Both the position numbers and the translations under genes were made by a program. DNA of 64,000 bases, taken from Exiguobacterium undae DSM 14481 (lineage in GTDB: Bacteria > Bacillota > Bacilli > Exiguobacteriales > Exiguobacteriaceae). Below, piece after piece: positions 1 to 7,779 of this stretch. The notes beneath the pieces are model-generated. The model was not told where the DNA came from. It saw nothing but the letters and a program-made list of their open reading frames with translations, and did no database searches. The stretch is taken from NCBI RefSeq assembly GCF_000620805.1, contig NZ_KK211187.1, positions 2,543,389-2,607,388 of the forward strand. Direction: 5' to 3'. Numbering within the stretch: position 1 is the stretch's first letter; each line of letters begins with the position of its first letter.

Positions 1-833
1 GGAGTATCCACTACTTCTTTTTGCGCCGTGATTTCAAGAAAGTCACGACTGCCATCATCGAACTAGAGCAAGGAAAAGAAGTCACGATCGTGAATGGTCC
101 TTACTTCCATACGTTGACACGTCTGTCCCGCATCGGCAAACGGATTGACGAGCAGGTCGAAACCGTTCAAAAAATCAGCACCCGCCCGCAACACATTGAG
201 CAAGTCCGCGTTCAGGCCATTACGGAAGAACGAAAACGGCTTGCCCGTGATTTGCACGACTCCGTCTCCCAGCAGCTGTATGCGATTTCGATGATGACGA
301 CAGCCGCGAAACAAACGATTCTGACCCAACCTGAAACTGCTGCGAAACAAATCGATTTGGTCGAAACGATGGCCCAGACCGCTCAGTCCGAAATGCGTTC
401 CCTGTTGTTACAGTTACGCCCGGTCGAACTGGAAGGCATGACCCTCCAACAAGGATTAACGCAACTGTTAGAAGAATTATCTAGAAAGCAGTCCACTGAG
501 TTGAGTTGGAAGCTCGAAGCCATCGAACTCCCCCGTCCGATTGAGAATGAACTGTTCCGGATCGTCCAAGAAGGGTTGACCAACGCGTTACGTCATGCGA
601 AAGCGTCACATATGGATATCGAGCTGCGTCAATTTAATGATACGGTCATCTTAAGCATGAATGATGACGGTGTCGGCTTCATCGTCGATGAGAAAAAACT
701 CGCTTCTTACGGAATCAATTCGATGCGGGAACGGACAGCTGAGATGGGTGGAACGATTCGCCTCGTCAGTGTTCCGGGACAAGGGACTCAAATTGAAGTA
801 AAATTAAGAAAAGATCGGATGGTGCAAGTATGA
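1..833 (+). CDS. liaS: LiaS-type sensor histidine kinase, 3' part (5' end outside window)
   Basis: This is the cytoplasmic part of a NarL-family (HisKA_3) sensor kinase, cut by the left window edge. The frame stays open to base 3, so the TTG at 21 is not the real start. The phosphoacceptor motif ERKRLARDLHDSVSQ is visible about 75 residues into the retained part, followed by the HATPase_c motifs NALRHAKA, DDGVGF and GQGTQ. It overlaps the LuxR-type regulator by 4 bp (ATGA), the arrangement of liaS-liaR, which responds to cell envelope stress such as lipid II-binding antibiotics in Bacillus. The assignment rests on the HisKA_3 motifs and on liaR next door; liaF and the membrane segments would be upstream of the window and cannot be seen. 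VraS or another NarL-family kinase is the alternative name. Confidence 0.85.
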   Translation, partial: SIHYFFLRRDFKKVTTAIIELEQGKEVTIVNGPYFHTLTRLSRIGKRIDEQVETVQKISTRPQHIEQVRVQAITEERKRLARDLHDSVSQQLYAISMMTTAAKQTILTQPETAAKQIDLVETMAQTAQSEMRSLLLQLRPVELEGMTLQQGLTQLLEELSRKQSTELSWKLEAIELPRPIENELFRIVQEGLTNALRHAKASHMDIELRQFNDTVILSMNDDGVGFIVDEKKLASYGINSMRERTAEMGGTIRLVSVPGQGTQIEVKLRKDRMVQV

Positions 834-1459
834 TACGTGTGTTATTAGTCGATGATCATGAGATGGTCCGTGCAGGTGTATCCGCTTTTTTATCGACGCA
901 ACCAGATATCGAGGTCGTTGCAGAAGCATCGGACGGGCAAGTCGGAGCGGAACTTGCCTTGGCACATCGCCCTGATGTGATTTTAATGGATTTAGTCATG
1001 GAACCGGTCGACGGTGTTGAGGGAACACGCTTGATCCGCAAAGAGTGGCCGGACGCAAAAATTCTTGTCGTTACAAGCTTTTTGGATGATGAGAAAGTGT
1101 ATCCGGTCATCGAGGCCGGCGCAATGAGTTACGTCTTAAAAACAGCCAGCGCCTTCGAGATTGCGGAAGCCATCCGCAAAACGGCAAGTGGTCAATCCGT
1201 CATGGCTGCTCAGGTGACCGGTAAAATGATGGAACGATTACGAAAACCGACCAGCCATCTTCATGATGATCTGACAGAGCGCGAACAGGAAGTCCTGCAA
1301 CTGATGGCCCGTGGTATGGCGAATCAGGAAATCGCCGATGAACTCTTCATTTCATTAAAGACGGTCAAAACACACGTTTCGAACATTTTATCGAAGCTTG
1401 ATGTCGTGGACCGGACGCAGGCCGTCGTCTATGCTTTTAAACACGGGATCGTCAAATAA
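830..1459 (+). CDS. liaR: LiaR/VraR-type response regulator
   Basis: A 209-residue NarL/LuxR-family response regulator. The receiver domain (about 1-120) has the acidic pair DD near residue 8 and the phosphoacceptor D54 in VILMDL, and a Lys in the YVLKTAS segment. The C-terminal LuxR HTH (about 145-209) contains LTEREQEVLQLMA and the recognition helix ISLKTVKTHVSNIL. It is translationally coupled to the kinase through the ATGA overlap. Family knowledge: phosphorylated LiaR activates envelope-stress genes. Its own targets are not evident in this window. A hairpin at 1506-1548 lies between it and the convergent oxidase operon. Confidence 0.9.
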   Translation: MIRVLLVDDHEMVRAGVSAFLSTQPDIEVVAEASDGQVGAELALAHRPDVILMDLVMEPVDGVEGTRLIRKEWPDAKILVVTSFLDDEKVYPVIEAGAMSYVLKTASAFEIAEAIRKTASGQSVMAAQVTGKMMERLRKPTSHLHDDLTEREQEVLQLMARGMANQEIADELFISLKTVKTHVSNILSKLDVVDRTQAVVYAFKHGIVK

Positions 1460-1505
1460 TCTTCAGCATTTTTCTTATACTTATAATTGCTCTTATACTC
1501 AACGA

Positions 1506-1548
1506 AAACGACCGGATTCCCCTGTATGCCAGAGGAACCCGGTCGTTT
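1506..1548. terminator. Hairpin between convergent liaR and oxidase operon
   Basis: A 10-bp stem (AAACGACCGG paired with CCGGTCGTTT) has an inner TTCC/GGAA extension. Read on the minus strand it is followed by TTTTCG, so it may terminate the oxidase operon. The T-run is modest on both strands. Confidence 0.6.
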
Positions 1549-1563
1549 GTCGTTTGAAGCGGC

Positions 1564-3255
1564 TTACCATAATTTCCATCCGGGTGCTCCCGGCGGTGCA
1601 TTTTCAATCATATGCCAAATCGGAACGGTGTAAGCAAACGCAATCAAAGCAAAGGTCACAAAAATCCACAACTTCCAATTCTCAAAGAAAAGTGGCGTCT
1701 GCATCGCTGCTTCTTCTGTTTCCGCAACCGGAAACGCTTCGACACCTTTCGGGGCACGGAAAGCGAGCTGGAACATGGCGAACAGGAACAACAGAATCGA
1801 GATGAACAAAATTGTTCCGCCAATCGCCATCGCAACGTGATACGGAATCCAGTCGGCAACCAGTGAATCTTTAAAATACGCGGCCGGACCGGTCCGTCTC
1901 GGGTTACCAAGCAGACCCGAAATATGCATCGCGGTCGACATGAAGAGCATACCGATCGTCCACGTCGCCGTCTGGATCAGTCCGATGCGATTGATTCGTT
2001 TCGTCAACGTCCGTCCTCGCAGTAATGGTACGAGCCAATAGGCTGTTCCAAAAAACGTTAAAGCAACGGCCGCTCCGACCGTAATATGAAAGTGACCGGT
2101 GACCCAAAGTGTATTGTGGACGACGATGTTTAATTGATGCGACGCATTGATGACTCCCCCCGCTCCAGCCGGGATGAAAAATAACATTCCGACAAAAGGA
2201 GCCAAGAACCGGACGTCTCGGTACGGCATCTTCTTGATCCAACCGAACAGTCCGGTTGAGCCTTGACGCCGCCCTGCCAGTTCAAAAGTCGCAAACATCG
2301 AAAACGCCGTCATCAAGGACGGAATGATGACAAGAAACGTCAACACGACTTGGATGTATTTCCAAAAAGCCGATATCCCCGGTTCCAGCAATTGATGGTG
2401 AAAACCGACCGGGAAGGAAAACAGTAAAAACAGTAAAAAGGACATCCGGGCCAACGCATCTGAAAAAATCTTTCCGCCGACGATTTTGGGGATCACGGTA
2501 TACCAAACGATGTACGCCGGAAGCAACCAAAAATACACAAGTGGATGTCCAAAGTACCAAAAGAGCGTCCGCGATAACTCAATCCCGACCTTATCCGTCC
2601 AACCAAGCGACAACGGCAAGAGTTGGAATAAAATCGTCGCGGCAACACCAAGCGTCGCGACCACCCACAGTAATACCGTCATGATGCTCATGTATGCCTG
2701 CAGCGGCGGATGAACACCTGTATGCTCCCGCTTATAATCCGCATACATCCGGAACATCGCTGCCGAAGAGATCCATGTTCCGACGACGAAGATGACAAGT
2801 CCGATATAAAAGACCGGATGAGCTTTTAACGGTGCATAGAACGTATACAACACGGATGCCTCACCCGCCAGCACCATCCATGTAACGAGTACGACACCAA
2901 GCATCATGAACCAAAAACCGACCCAACCGAGCCGTCTCGGAAACTCTTCAAAACGACCAAACGACTGTCCTAAAAATGAAAACAATAATCCAAAAATAAA
3001 TAAGGTCGTAAACACAATCGCTAACATCAATCCGTGGGCTGTCAGTAATTCATAATACCCGACTCCTGCAATTTCCGGAATGACCCCTGTCCGGACAAGC
3101 GTTTGTAACAATCCGCATAATCCCCCGATCAGCAAGGCGACAAGAGAAAAGCTGACGTGTGCAAAGGCCAGTTTCGCTTCCTTTAGACCGATTTCTGTCG
3201 CCGGCAGTCCGCGCTCCATCTCAAATTCTTTTAGTTTTTGGGAAATGGCATTCAT
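1564..3255 (-). CDS. cbaA: ba3-type cytochrome c oxidase subunit I
   Basis: A 563-residue heme-copper oxidase catalytic subunit with about 13 membrane helices. All metal ligands are visible: low-spin heme H74 (TAHG) and H390; CuB H237 with the covalently linked Y241 in GHPLVY, plus H286/H287 in FHHQ; high-spin heme H388 in TGHFH. The pattern and numbering follow the B-family (Thermus ba3) enzymes and not the aa3 type. It reduces O2 to water at the membrane and conserves energy as proton motive force. The start codon directly abuts the stop of subunit II (TAA then ATG, zero gap), so translation is probably coupled. It is the last gene of the three-gene operon IIa-II-I. Confidence 0.93.
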   Translation of the reverse strand: MNAISQKLKEFEMERGLPATEIGLKEAKLAFAHVSFSLVALLIGGLCGLLQTLVRTGVIPEIAGVGYYELLTAHGLMLAIVFTTLFIFGLLFSFLGQSFGRFEEFPRRLGWVGFWFMMLGVVLVTWMVLAGEASVLYTFYAPLKAHPVFYIGLVIFVVGTWISSAAMFRMYADYKREHTGVHPPLQAYMSIMTVLLWVVATLGVAATILFQLLPLSLGWTDKVGIELSRTLFWYFGHPLVYFWLLPAYIVWYTVIPKIVGGKIFSDALARMSFLLFLLFSFPVGFHHQLLEPGISAFWKYIQVVLTFLVIIPSLMTAFSMFATFELAGRRQGSTGLFGWIKKMPYRDVRFLAPFVGMLFFIPAGAGGVINASHQLNIVVHNTLWVTGHFHITVGAAVALTFFGTAYWLVPLLRGRTLTKRINRIGLIQTATWTIGMLFMSTAMHISGLLGNPRRTGPAAYFKDSLVADWIPYHVAMAIGGTILFISILLFLFAMFQLAFRAPKGVEAFPVAETEEAAMQTPLFFENWKLWIFVTFALIAFAYTVPIWHMIENAPPGAPGWKLW

Positions 3256-3726
3256 TTAGTCCACCACCTTAATTTTTGTCGACATCATATGGTGTGCCGT
3301 ACCGCAATATTCGTTACAGACAATCAAATAATCGCCTGCCTTTTTAAAGGTGTACTCGATCGAATTGATATGACCGGGTACCACCATCATGTTGACGTTG
3401 GTCTTCACAATCTCAAACCCGTGCACGACGTCTTTTGAGGTCACCAGAAAATTAACGGTTGCCCCTTTTTTGATCACCATATCTTGCGGGGTGAATTGAA
3501 AGGCTTGCGAAACCATGACCGCTTCATATTTGTTGTCGTCAATCTTTTTCAGACCCGGTTGATCAAACGGTTTTGTTTGATCAACTTGCGTCGGATCGAT
3601 CAGTGTCGCATCAGATGGCGGTTGATTTCCGGATGCGAACGCTGAAACACCGATGATGCCTAAAAAGACGGCCAACATGACGCAACCAAACCCCAGCCAA
3701 ATTTTCTCTAAGCGATGAATATGCAT
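3256..3726 (-). CDS. cbaB: ba3-type cytochrome c oxidase subunit II (CuA)
   Basis: A 156-residue membrane-anchored CuA protein. There is one N-terminal membrane helix (about 9-31), then a cupredoxin domain with the binuclear CuA ligands H102, C137, C141, H145 and M148 in the CNEYCGTAHHMM block. It accepts electrons from cytochrome c on the outer face and passes them to subunit I. The single transmembrane helix and short length are typical of B-family oxidases, which use subunit IIa as the missing helix; that small gene lies 12 bp upstream. Confidence 0.93.
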   Translation of the reverse strand: MHIHRLEKIWLGFGCVMLAVFLGIIGVSAFASGNQPPSDATLIDPTQVDQTKPFDQPGLKKIDDNKYEAVMVSQAFQFTPQDMVIKKGATVNFLVTSKDVVHGFEIVKTNVNMMVVPGHINSIEYTFKKAGDYLIVCNEYCGTAHHMMSTKIKVVD

Positions 3727-3738
3727 CGTCTTTCCTCC

Positions 3739-3852
3739 TTATCTGGAACTGAATAATAGAAAAATGGATCCCCACATCCCGATGATGACTCCGGCGATGA
3801 TAAAAACGGCGACGAGTGTCCCATGTAAGTTTGATTCTGGTTTTATGTTCAT
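3739..3852 (-). CDS. ba3-type oxidase small subunit IIa, 37 residues
   Basis: A short reading frame with a strong ribosome binding site (AAGGGAG, 9 bases before ATG). It encodes 37 residues: a polar N-terminus MNIKPESNLHGT, one hydrophobic helix (VAVFIIAGVIIGMWGSIFLL) and a short FSSR tail. Position (first gene, directly before subunit II), length and single helix match the COX2a family subunit IIa of ba3-type oxidases, which fills the place of the second helix of canonical subunit II. It is short enough to be missed by automated calling. Confidence 0.85.
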   Translation of the reverse strand: MNIKPESNLHGTLVAVFIIAGVIIGMWGSIFLLFSSR

Positions 3853-3893
3853 TTTGCTGTCTCCCTTCTTTTTTAACTTGATGTCGTATCTTC

Positions 3894-3899
3894 ATTTTA
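3894..3899 (-). promoter_or_regulatory. Predicted -10 of the oxidase operon promoter
   Basis: TAAAAT on the minus strand, about 42 bases before the subunit IIa start. It places the start point near 3887, so the Fnr-type box at 3922-3937 is centred about 42 bases upstream. No good -35 is seen at the usual place, which is expected for an activator-dependent promoter. This is inference from sequence only. Confidence 0.5.
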
Positions 3900-3921
3900 G
3901 AAAAGCCACACGGTCCGAGAC

Positions 3922-3937
3922 CGTGATAAAGATCACA
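3922..3937 (-). promoter_or_regulatory. Fnr/Crp-type box (TGTGA-N6-TCACG) upstream of oxidase operon
   Basis: Minus strand TGTGATCTTTATCACG, one mismatch from the TGTGA-N6-TCACA consensus used by Bacillus Fnr. Its centre is about 42 bases upstream of the predicted start point, the class II activator position. A second TTGTGA half-site follows at 3943-3947 on the plus strand. The fnr gene is about 0.1 kb away. Confidence 0.65.
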
Positions 3938-4009
3938 TCATTTGTGACAATTTCGCTGTTTCGCTTTGAAAAACACACACAAAGTTCACATACGGGATCT
4001 GTATGCACA

Positions 4010-4042
4010 AAAAAATCCCCTTGTCTTAAAGACAAGGGGATT
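4010..4042 (-). terminator. Rho-independent terminator of fnr
   Basis: A perfect stem AATCCCCTTGTC / GACAAGGGGATT is followed on the minus strand by TTTTT. It separates fnr from the downstream oxidase operon, so the oxidase genes need their own promoter. Confidence 0.88.
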
Positions 4043-4052
4043 GGTTGCATCT

Positions 4053-4760
4053 TTAGATCCGGCAAACACCGACCGGGCATCCTTCACAATGGCATAAATC
4101 TCTCAGATATTTGGCATCATGAACGATAATTTTAGTTGTCGTGGATGAAATGACCTTCTCTTTTTTCCATTGGGAAAACATCCGGTTGACGGTTTCACGC
4201 GGTGCTCCAATCAATTGACCCAGTTCACTGTCGGATGGACGTTTTGACAGGACATAGTCTTCTCCAACTTGTTTTCCGTTCATTGCAATCAACCGAAGTA
4301 AGGTCGAGGCGAGTGCCCCTTGTTTTCCGAACAGCAGCAAGTCCCGTAACTTCGTTTCGGACTGCTTGCGCATCAATGCCTGCCAACGCATGATTTCCAG
4401 CGCGAACACACCGTCCTGCTTCATTAATTCCTCCAGTTTACTCTTTTCGATCACACCGAGTACACTGTCTTCCATCGTTTCCACGCTGTAGGAGCTGGGG
4501 AATGCTTCTCCGACATCAAACTCGCCAAACAAGTCACCTTTGAAATATAAAAACATCATCAAAGGACTGCCTTTTTTCGTCAGCTTCGACAGTTTGACGC
4601 CTCCTTGCTTCACGTAAAACAGTTTATCGTTTAACTCCCCTTCCCAACAAACGATGGAATCTTTTTTGAAAGTCACTTCTGTCATGAAGTCCTCCAGTAT
4701 CATCCGGGTCTCTGTCGATAAGACAAACGTGTTCGCTTCTGTCGTTCCGCAAGCAAGCAT
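4053..4760 (-). CDS. fnr: Fnr-type oxygen-sensing Crp-family regulator with [4Fe-4S] ligands
   Basis: A 235-residue Crp/Fnr-family activator: cyclic-nucleotide-binding-like fold (about 20-125), long dimer helix, then winged HTH (about 170-215). The recognition helix reads R188-E-T-V-N-R193, the R-E-x-x-x-R set that reads TGTGA half-sites. The C-terminus holds C223, C225, C228 and C233; C225-x2-C228-x4-C233 together with D140 reproduces the spacing of the ligands reported for Bacillus subtilis Fnr (D141, C227, C230, C235). An oxygen-labile Fe-S cluster is therefore likely. ATG chosen because AAAGGAG precedes it; a nearby ATG is in another frame. It has its own terminator and lies beside the oxidase operon carrying a matching box. 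Confidence 0.85.
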   Translation of the reverse strand: MLACGTTEANTFVLSTETRMILEDFMTEVTFKKDSIVCWEGELNDKLFYVKQGGVKLSKLTKKGSPLMMFLYFKGDLFGEFDVGEAFPSSYSVETMEDSVLGVIEKSKLEELMKQDGVFALEIMRWQALMRKQSETKLRDLLLFGKQGALASTLLRLIAMNGKQVGEDYVLSKRPSDSELGQLIGAPRETVNRMFSQWKKEKVISSTTTKIIVHDAKYLRDLCHCEGCPVGVCRI

Positions 4761-4795
4761 TCCGCATTCTCCTTTCCTTGATTCCTTCTGACCTT

Positions 4796-4801
4796 AGTAT
4801 A
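4796..4801 (-). promoter_or_regulatory. Predicted -10 (TATACT) of fnr
   Basis: TATACT lies 35 bases before the fnr ATG on the minus strand. No convincing -35 hexamer is found 17 bases upstream. Confidence 0.45.
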
Positions 4802-4847
4802 GAACATCACACGTCAGAAAGGCGTTTTTTCAAAAGATTGTCAAACA

Positions 4848-4865
4848 TTGTTCACCTTTTCACAA
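4848..4865 (-). promoter_or_regulatory. Rex-like element upstream of fnr
   Basis: Minus strand TTGTGAAAAGGTGAACAA, two mismatches from the Rex operator pattern TTGTGAA-N4-TTCACAA. It shares 15 of 18 bases with an element at the formate/nitrite channel promoter (50805-50822). It lies about 60 bases upstream of the predicted start point, so its action as a repressor site is not obvious. Confidence 0.45.
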
Positions 4866-4873
4866 TTCATTTT

Positions 4874-4922
4874 AAATAAAAACCGATTGAAGGTCTCAGC
4901 GAGAACACTTAAATCGGTTTGT
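4874..4922 (-). terminator. Terminator of the teichoic acid cluster
   Basis: Stem AAACCGATT / AATCGGTTT with a 22-base partly paired loop, followed by TTATTT on the minus strand. It includes the last codons of the final glycerophosphotransferase gene. Confidence 0.75.
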
Positions 4923-6051
4923 GATAGTAGTGATGGATAATTCGACTTGTCGCCTGTCCCGGTTGTTCCGTATACCAGAGCGTCTTGAATTGTTCCATCG
5001 CCCTCCGGCTTTCCTGTAGAGCTGTATCGGAATCAATCCAGTTCAGCACACCGTCAAATTGTGTCGTAGACATGACAGGTAACGGATCCGGATACGAATC
5101 AACGATCCCCGGAATTTGCCGATACGTATCGAGATCGGGTGTATAGAGGATTGTCGGGATGCCGAGAAGGCAACTTTCAAACGGAATCGAAGAATAATCA
5201 GTGACAAGGACGTCTGTAATCAATAGATAATCATTGATGGAAAACTCATCGGTGACGAAATGAACATGTGTTTTTTGGTGTGTAAACATCGTTCGGACCG
5301 TCGGATGTAACTTCACGAGAATCGTCCACCCCCGGTCAGTCAGCTGTTCGAGCTGACGAACCGTCTGCCCTTCCATCCCGTTATACTCCCGGTAGGTCGG
5401 AGCATATAATAAAATGCGACGATTCTCTCTTGCATAGGCACTTTGGAGCTCTTCTTTAATGGATTCGTGCTGCTCATTAAACCAATAATCCGTCCGCGGG
5501 ACACCAAATGATTTAAATACGCTTTTCGGTAAATCATGTGGTGCCATGAACTGCTCGGCACACGACTCTCCCGGGACGATGAAGTCCCCGTACCGCTGAT
5601 AAACACGTTTAAAGCGTTGAAGAATCGGTTTGGATACGATCAAGCTCCGGGCAGACGTCAATCCGAATTTCTTCAACGTACCCGCTGCGTGCCAAAGTTG
5701 TACCCGTTGTGTTCCTTTTCGAATCGGTGCGACGCTGAACTCACCGATGTAATTATCGATGAAGACATGTTTAGACGTCGCCAGTAAATAAGCCAATCGA
5801 ATGAAACGAAGTCTGCGGTACGGCAAAATCCGTTCCGTCGACCAGCTTTCTGGATACTTCACGAACTTTCTATCGTAAATCAAATAACGTTTTTCTTTCG
5901 GAAATCCCGTCAGGAGTGCATCATTAATCGGTTTTACATTATCACCGTATGTGACCCAAAAGAGCGTTACCGGCTTCACGGGTAACAAACAGAAGATACG
6001 ATAGAAGATCCGAAAAAGTAGCAAATAGATTTGCACGATACTCTCTCTCAC
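4909..6051 (-). CDS. CDP-glycerol:glycerophosphate glycerophosphotransferase (TagF/TagB-like)
   Basis: A member of the Glyphos_transf family: peripheral membrane enzymes that transfer glycerol phosphate from CDP-glycerol to a teichoic acid primer or chain. Visible family motifs are QLWHAAGTLKKFG in the N-terminal half, APTYRE and VTDYSSIPFE in the C-terminal half. The GTG start at 6051 is chosen because AAGGA lies 10 bases upstream; the further ATG at 6087 has no ribosome binding site and falls in a hairpin. Length about 380 residues, near a single TagB-type enzyme and shorter than full TagF (about 740). Third gene of a minus-strand cluster after tagD. Whether it primes or polymerises cannot be told from sequence. 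Confidence 0.85.
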   Translation of the reverse strand: MRESIVQIYLLLFRIFYRIFCLLPVKPVTLFWVTYGDNVKPINDALLTGFPKEKRYLIYDRKFVKYPESWSTERILPYRRLRFIRLAYLLATSKHVFIDNYIGEFSVAPIRKGTQRVQLWHAAGTLKKFGLTSARSLIVSKPILQRFKRVYQRYGDFIVPGESCAEQFMAPHDLPKSVFKSFGVPRTDYWFNEQHESIKEELQSAYARENRRILLYAPTYREYNGMEGQTVRQLEQLTDRGWTILVKLHPTVRTMFTHQKTHVHFVTDEFSINDYLLITDVLVTDYSSIPFESCLLGIPTILYTPDLDTYRQIPGIVDSYPDPLPVMSTTQFDGVLNWIDSDTALQESRRAMEQFKTLWYTEQPGQATSRIIHHYYHKPI

Positions 6052-6108
6052 GTTAATCCCGTCCTTCCAAGAAGAAAGACCGCACATATCGTGTGGTCTT
6101 GTTGTTTC

Positions 6109-6498
6109 TTAACCGTTCCCTAATTCAGTTTTAATTTGGCTTGTCGAAATGCCTTCCGTCCGACTGAGATACACGACTTCACAATACTCTTTCAGGAAGT
6201 CAAATTCACCCTTCCAGTCGTCCCCCATGACAAACGTATCGATTTGGTGTTCTTGTACATCACTGATTTTTTGATCCCAATTGTTTTCAGCAATGACTTC
6301 GTCCACATACCGAATCGATTCCAAAATCAATTTACGGTTTTCAAAGCTGTGGTACGATTCCTTATGCTTTAAGCGGTTAAACTCATCCGTAGAAATCGCC
6401 ACGACTAAATAATCGCCCATCTCTTTTGCCCGTTTGAGGATATTGATGTGTCCCCAGTGTAATAAATCAAATGTTCCGTACGTGATGACTTTTTTCAT
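6109..6498 (-). CDS. tagD: Glycerol-3-phosphate cytidylyltransferase
   Basis: A 129-residue nucleotidyltransferase making CDP-glycerol from CTP and sn-glycerol 3-phosphate, the activated donor for poly(glycerol phosphate) teichoic acid. It shows the GTFDLLHWGH signature (HxGH, H14 and H17) near the N-terminus and the RTEGISTS motif near residue 115. Length equals Bacillus TagD. It overlaps the upstream glycerophosphotransferase by 4 bp (ATGA), with AAAGGAG before its ATG, so donor and transferase are co-made. Confidence 0.96.
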   Translation of the reverse strand: MKKVITYGTFDLLHWGHINILKRAKEMGDYLVVAISTDEFNRLKHKESYHSFENRKLILESIRYVDEVIAENNWDQKISDVQEHQIDTFVMGDDWKGEFDFLKEYCEVVYLSRTEGISTSQIKTELGNG

Positions 6499-7712
6499 GA
6501 TGATTCTCCTTTATGCTGATTGCTGGCGAGTTGCAGGATTCGGTTGCATGCTTGCCGAGAAGCTGTTCCGTCATCCCATTGACAAAACTTTTTATCGAAT
6601 GTCGCAAAACGGACGCCGTATCGGCTGTTCCATTCGGACAACCGGTTCATTTCTTCAAATAATCGTTCTTCTTCTAATACAAGTGGTCCCGGTGCTTCTT
6701 GCTCGAAATCGAAATAAAATCCGCGCAATCGATCCCGGTAATGTTCTAGATCATACGTGTAAAAGATCATCGGACGTTTCAAGTGCGCATAATCAAACAT
6801 AACAGAAGAATAATCGGTAATCATCGCATCCGCCGCGATGTATAAATCGGAAATATCCGGATAATCCGATGCATTATGGACAGACGGATAAGCTGACGTA
6901 TCAACCTGATCCGCCACCAAATAATGCATCCGAATCAACAGCGTGTACTCCGCCCCAAACCGTTGTTCAAACTGTTCGAGCGAAAACGGGAGCGTAAAGG
7001 AATAGGAGCCTTGTGCCGCGTACTCATTATCCCGCCAAGTCGGCGCGTACAGAATAATTTTTTTACTCCGGTCGATTTGGTAACGGGAGTAGACACGTTC
7101 AAGGATTTCCGGATGCCGATCCGTCTGGTAAAACAGATCATTCCGCGGATAACCGATTTCAAGTAACTCTCCTGTAAAATCAAACGCCCGTCTGAAGATG
7201 TCACTTGAATACGCATTCGGCGAAATCAACAGGTCCCACTTCGCCGCCTCGCGCGCAAAGTCACGTTTGTATCGTTCTGTCGTCGTATTCGCCATCTGAA
7301 CATCATCCATGTCGAGCGCCAACCTCTTCAACGGTGTGCCGTGCCACGTCTGTAAATAGATTGTCCCGCTTCGTTTATATAACCAAGATGGCAACCGACT
7401 GTTCGAAACCCAGACCCGTGATGTCGCGAGCAGATAAATCCAACGCATCGTCATCCGATCCACCGTTTGAACCGCGGGATCATCAAACGTACTCCGGCGG
7501 TCTTTACTGAACAGCAATTCGAATTCCGGATGTTCCTGTTGGAAGGCTTCATAAATCGCACGTGGGTTATCACTGTACTGTTTCCCCAAAAAACTTTCGA
7601 ACAGTATTCGATTTTTCCGAACCGGCAGACAGGCAAACAACCGCATCACGAGATGCAACACCGCTTCAATTAGTTTGATTTTTCTAATCCACTGACGTAG
7701 TTGACGTTTCAA
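6495..7712 (-). CDS. CDP-glycerol:glycerophosphate glycerophosphotransferase (TagB/TagF-like)
   Basis: A 405-residue Glyphos_transf family enzyme. Key motifs: LQTWHGTPLKRLALD (the conserved HGTP), APTWRDNEY and ITDYSSVMFDYA. It would use the CDP-glycerol made by the overlapping tagD product at the inner membrane face. TTG start is chosen because AAGGAG lies 8 bases before it. It differs from the transferase at 4909-6051 (HGTP against HAAG in the first motif), so the two probably do different steps, such as priming and extension; this is inference. It starts 67 bp after the aldehyde dehydrogenase stop, with no clear terminator between. Confidence 0.88.
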   Translation of the reverse strand: MKRQLRQWIRKIKLIEAVLHLVMRLFACLPVRKNRILFESFLGKQYSDNPRAIYEAFQQEHPEFELLFSKDRRSTFDDPAVQTVDRMTMRWIYLLATSRVWVSNSRLPSWLYKRSGTIYLQTWHGTPLKRLALDMDDVQMANTTTERYKRDFAREAAKWDLLISPNAYSSDIFRRAFDFTGELLEIGYPRNDLFYQTDRHPEILERVYSRYQIDRSKKIILYAPTWRDNEYAAQGSYSFTLPFSLEQFEQRFGAEYTLLIRMHYLVADQVDTSAYPSVHNASDYPDISDLYIAADAMITDYSSVMFDYAHLKRPMIFYTYDLEHYRDRLRGFYFDFEQEAPGPLVLEEERLFEEMNRLSEWNSRYGVRFATFDKKFCQWDDGTASRQACNRILQLASNQHKGESS

Positions 7713-7779
7713 AACGCATACTCCTTATTTCAACAAAATTTACTTTTTTTAGAACTTCTTATTTAACAAACCTCAATCA

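Noticed and set aside
1656..2560. Several minus-strand frames of 80-110 codons within the oxidase gene
   Set aside because: They are other frames of subunit I, without ribosome sites or recognised domains.
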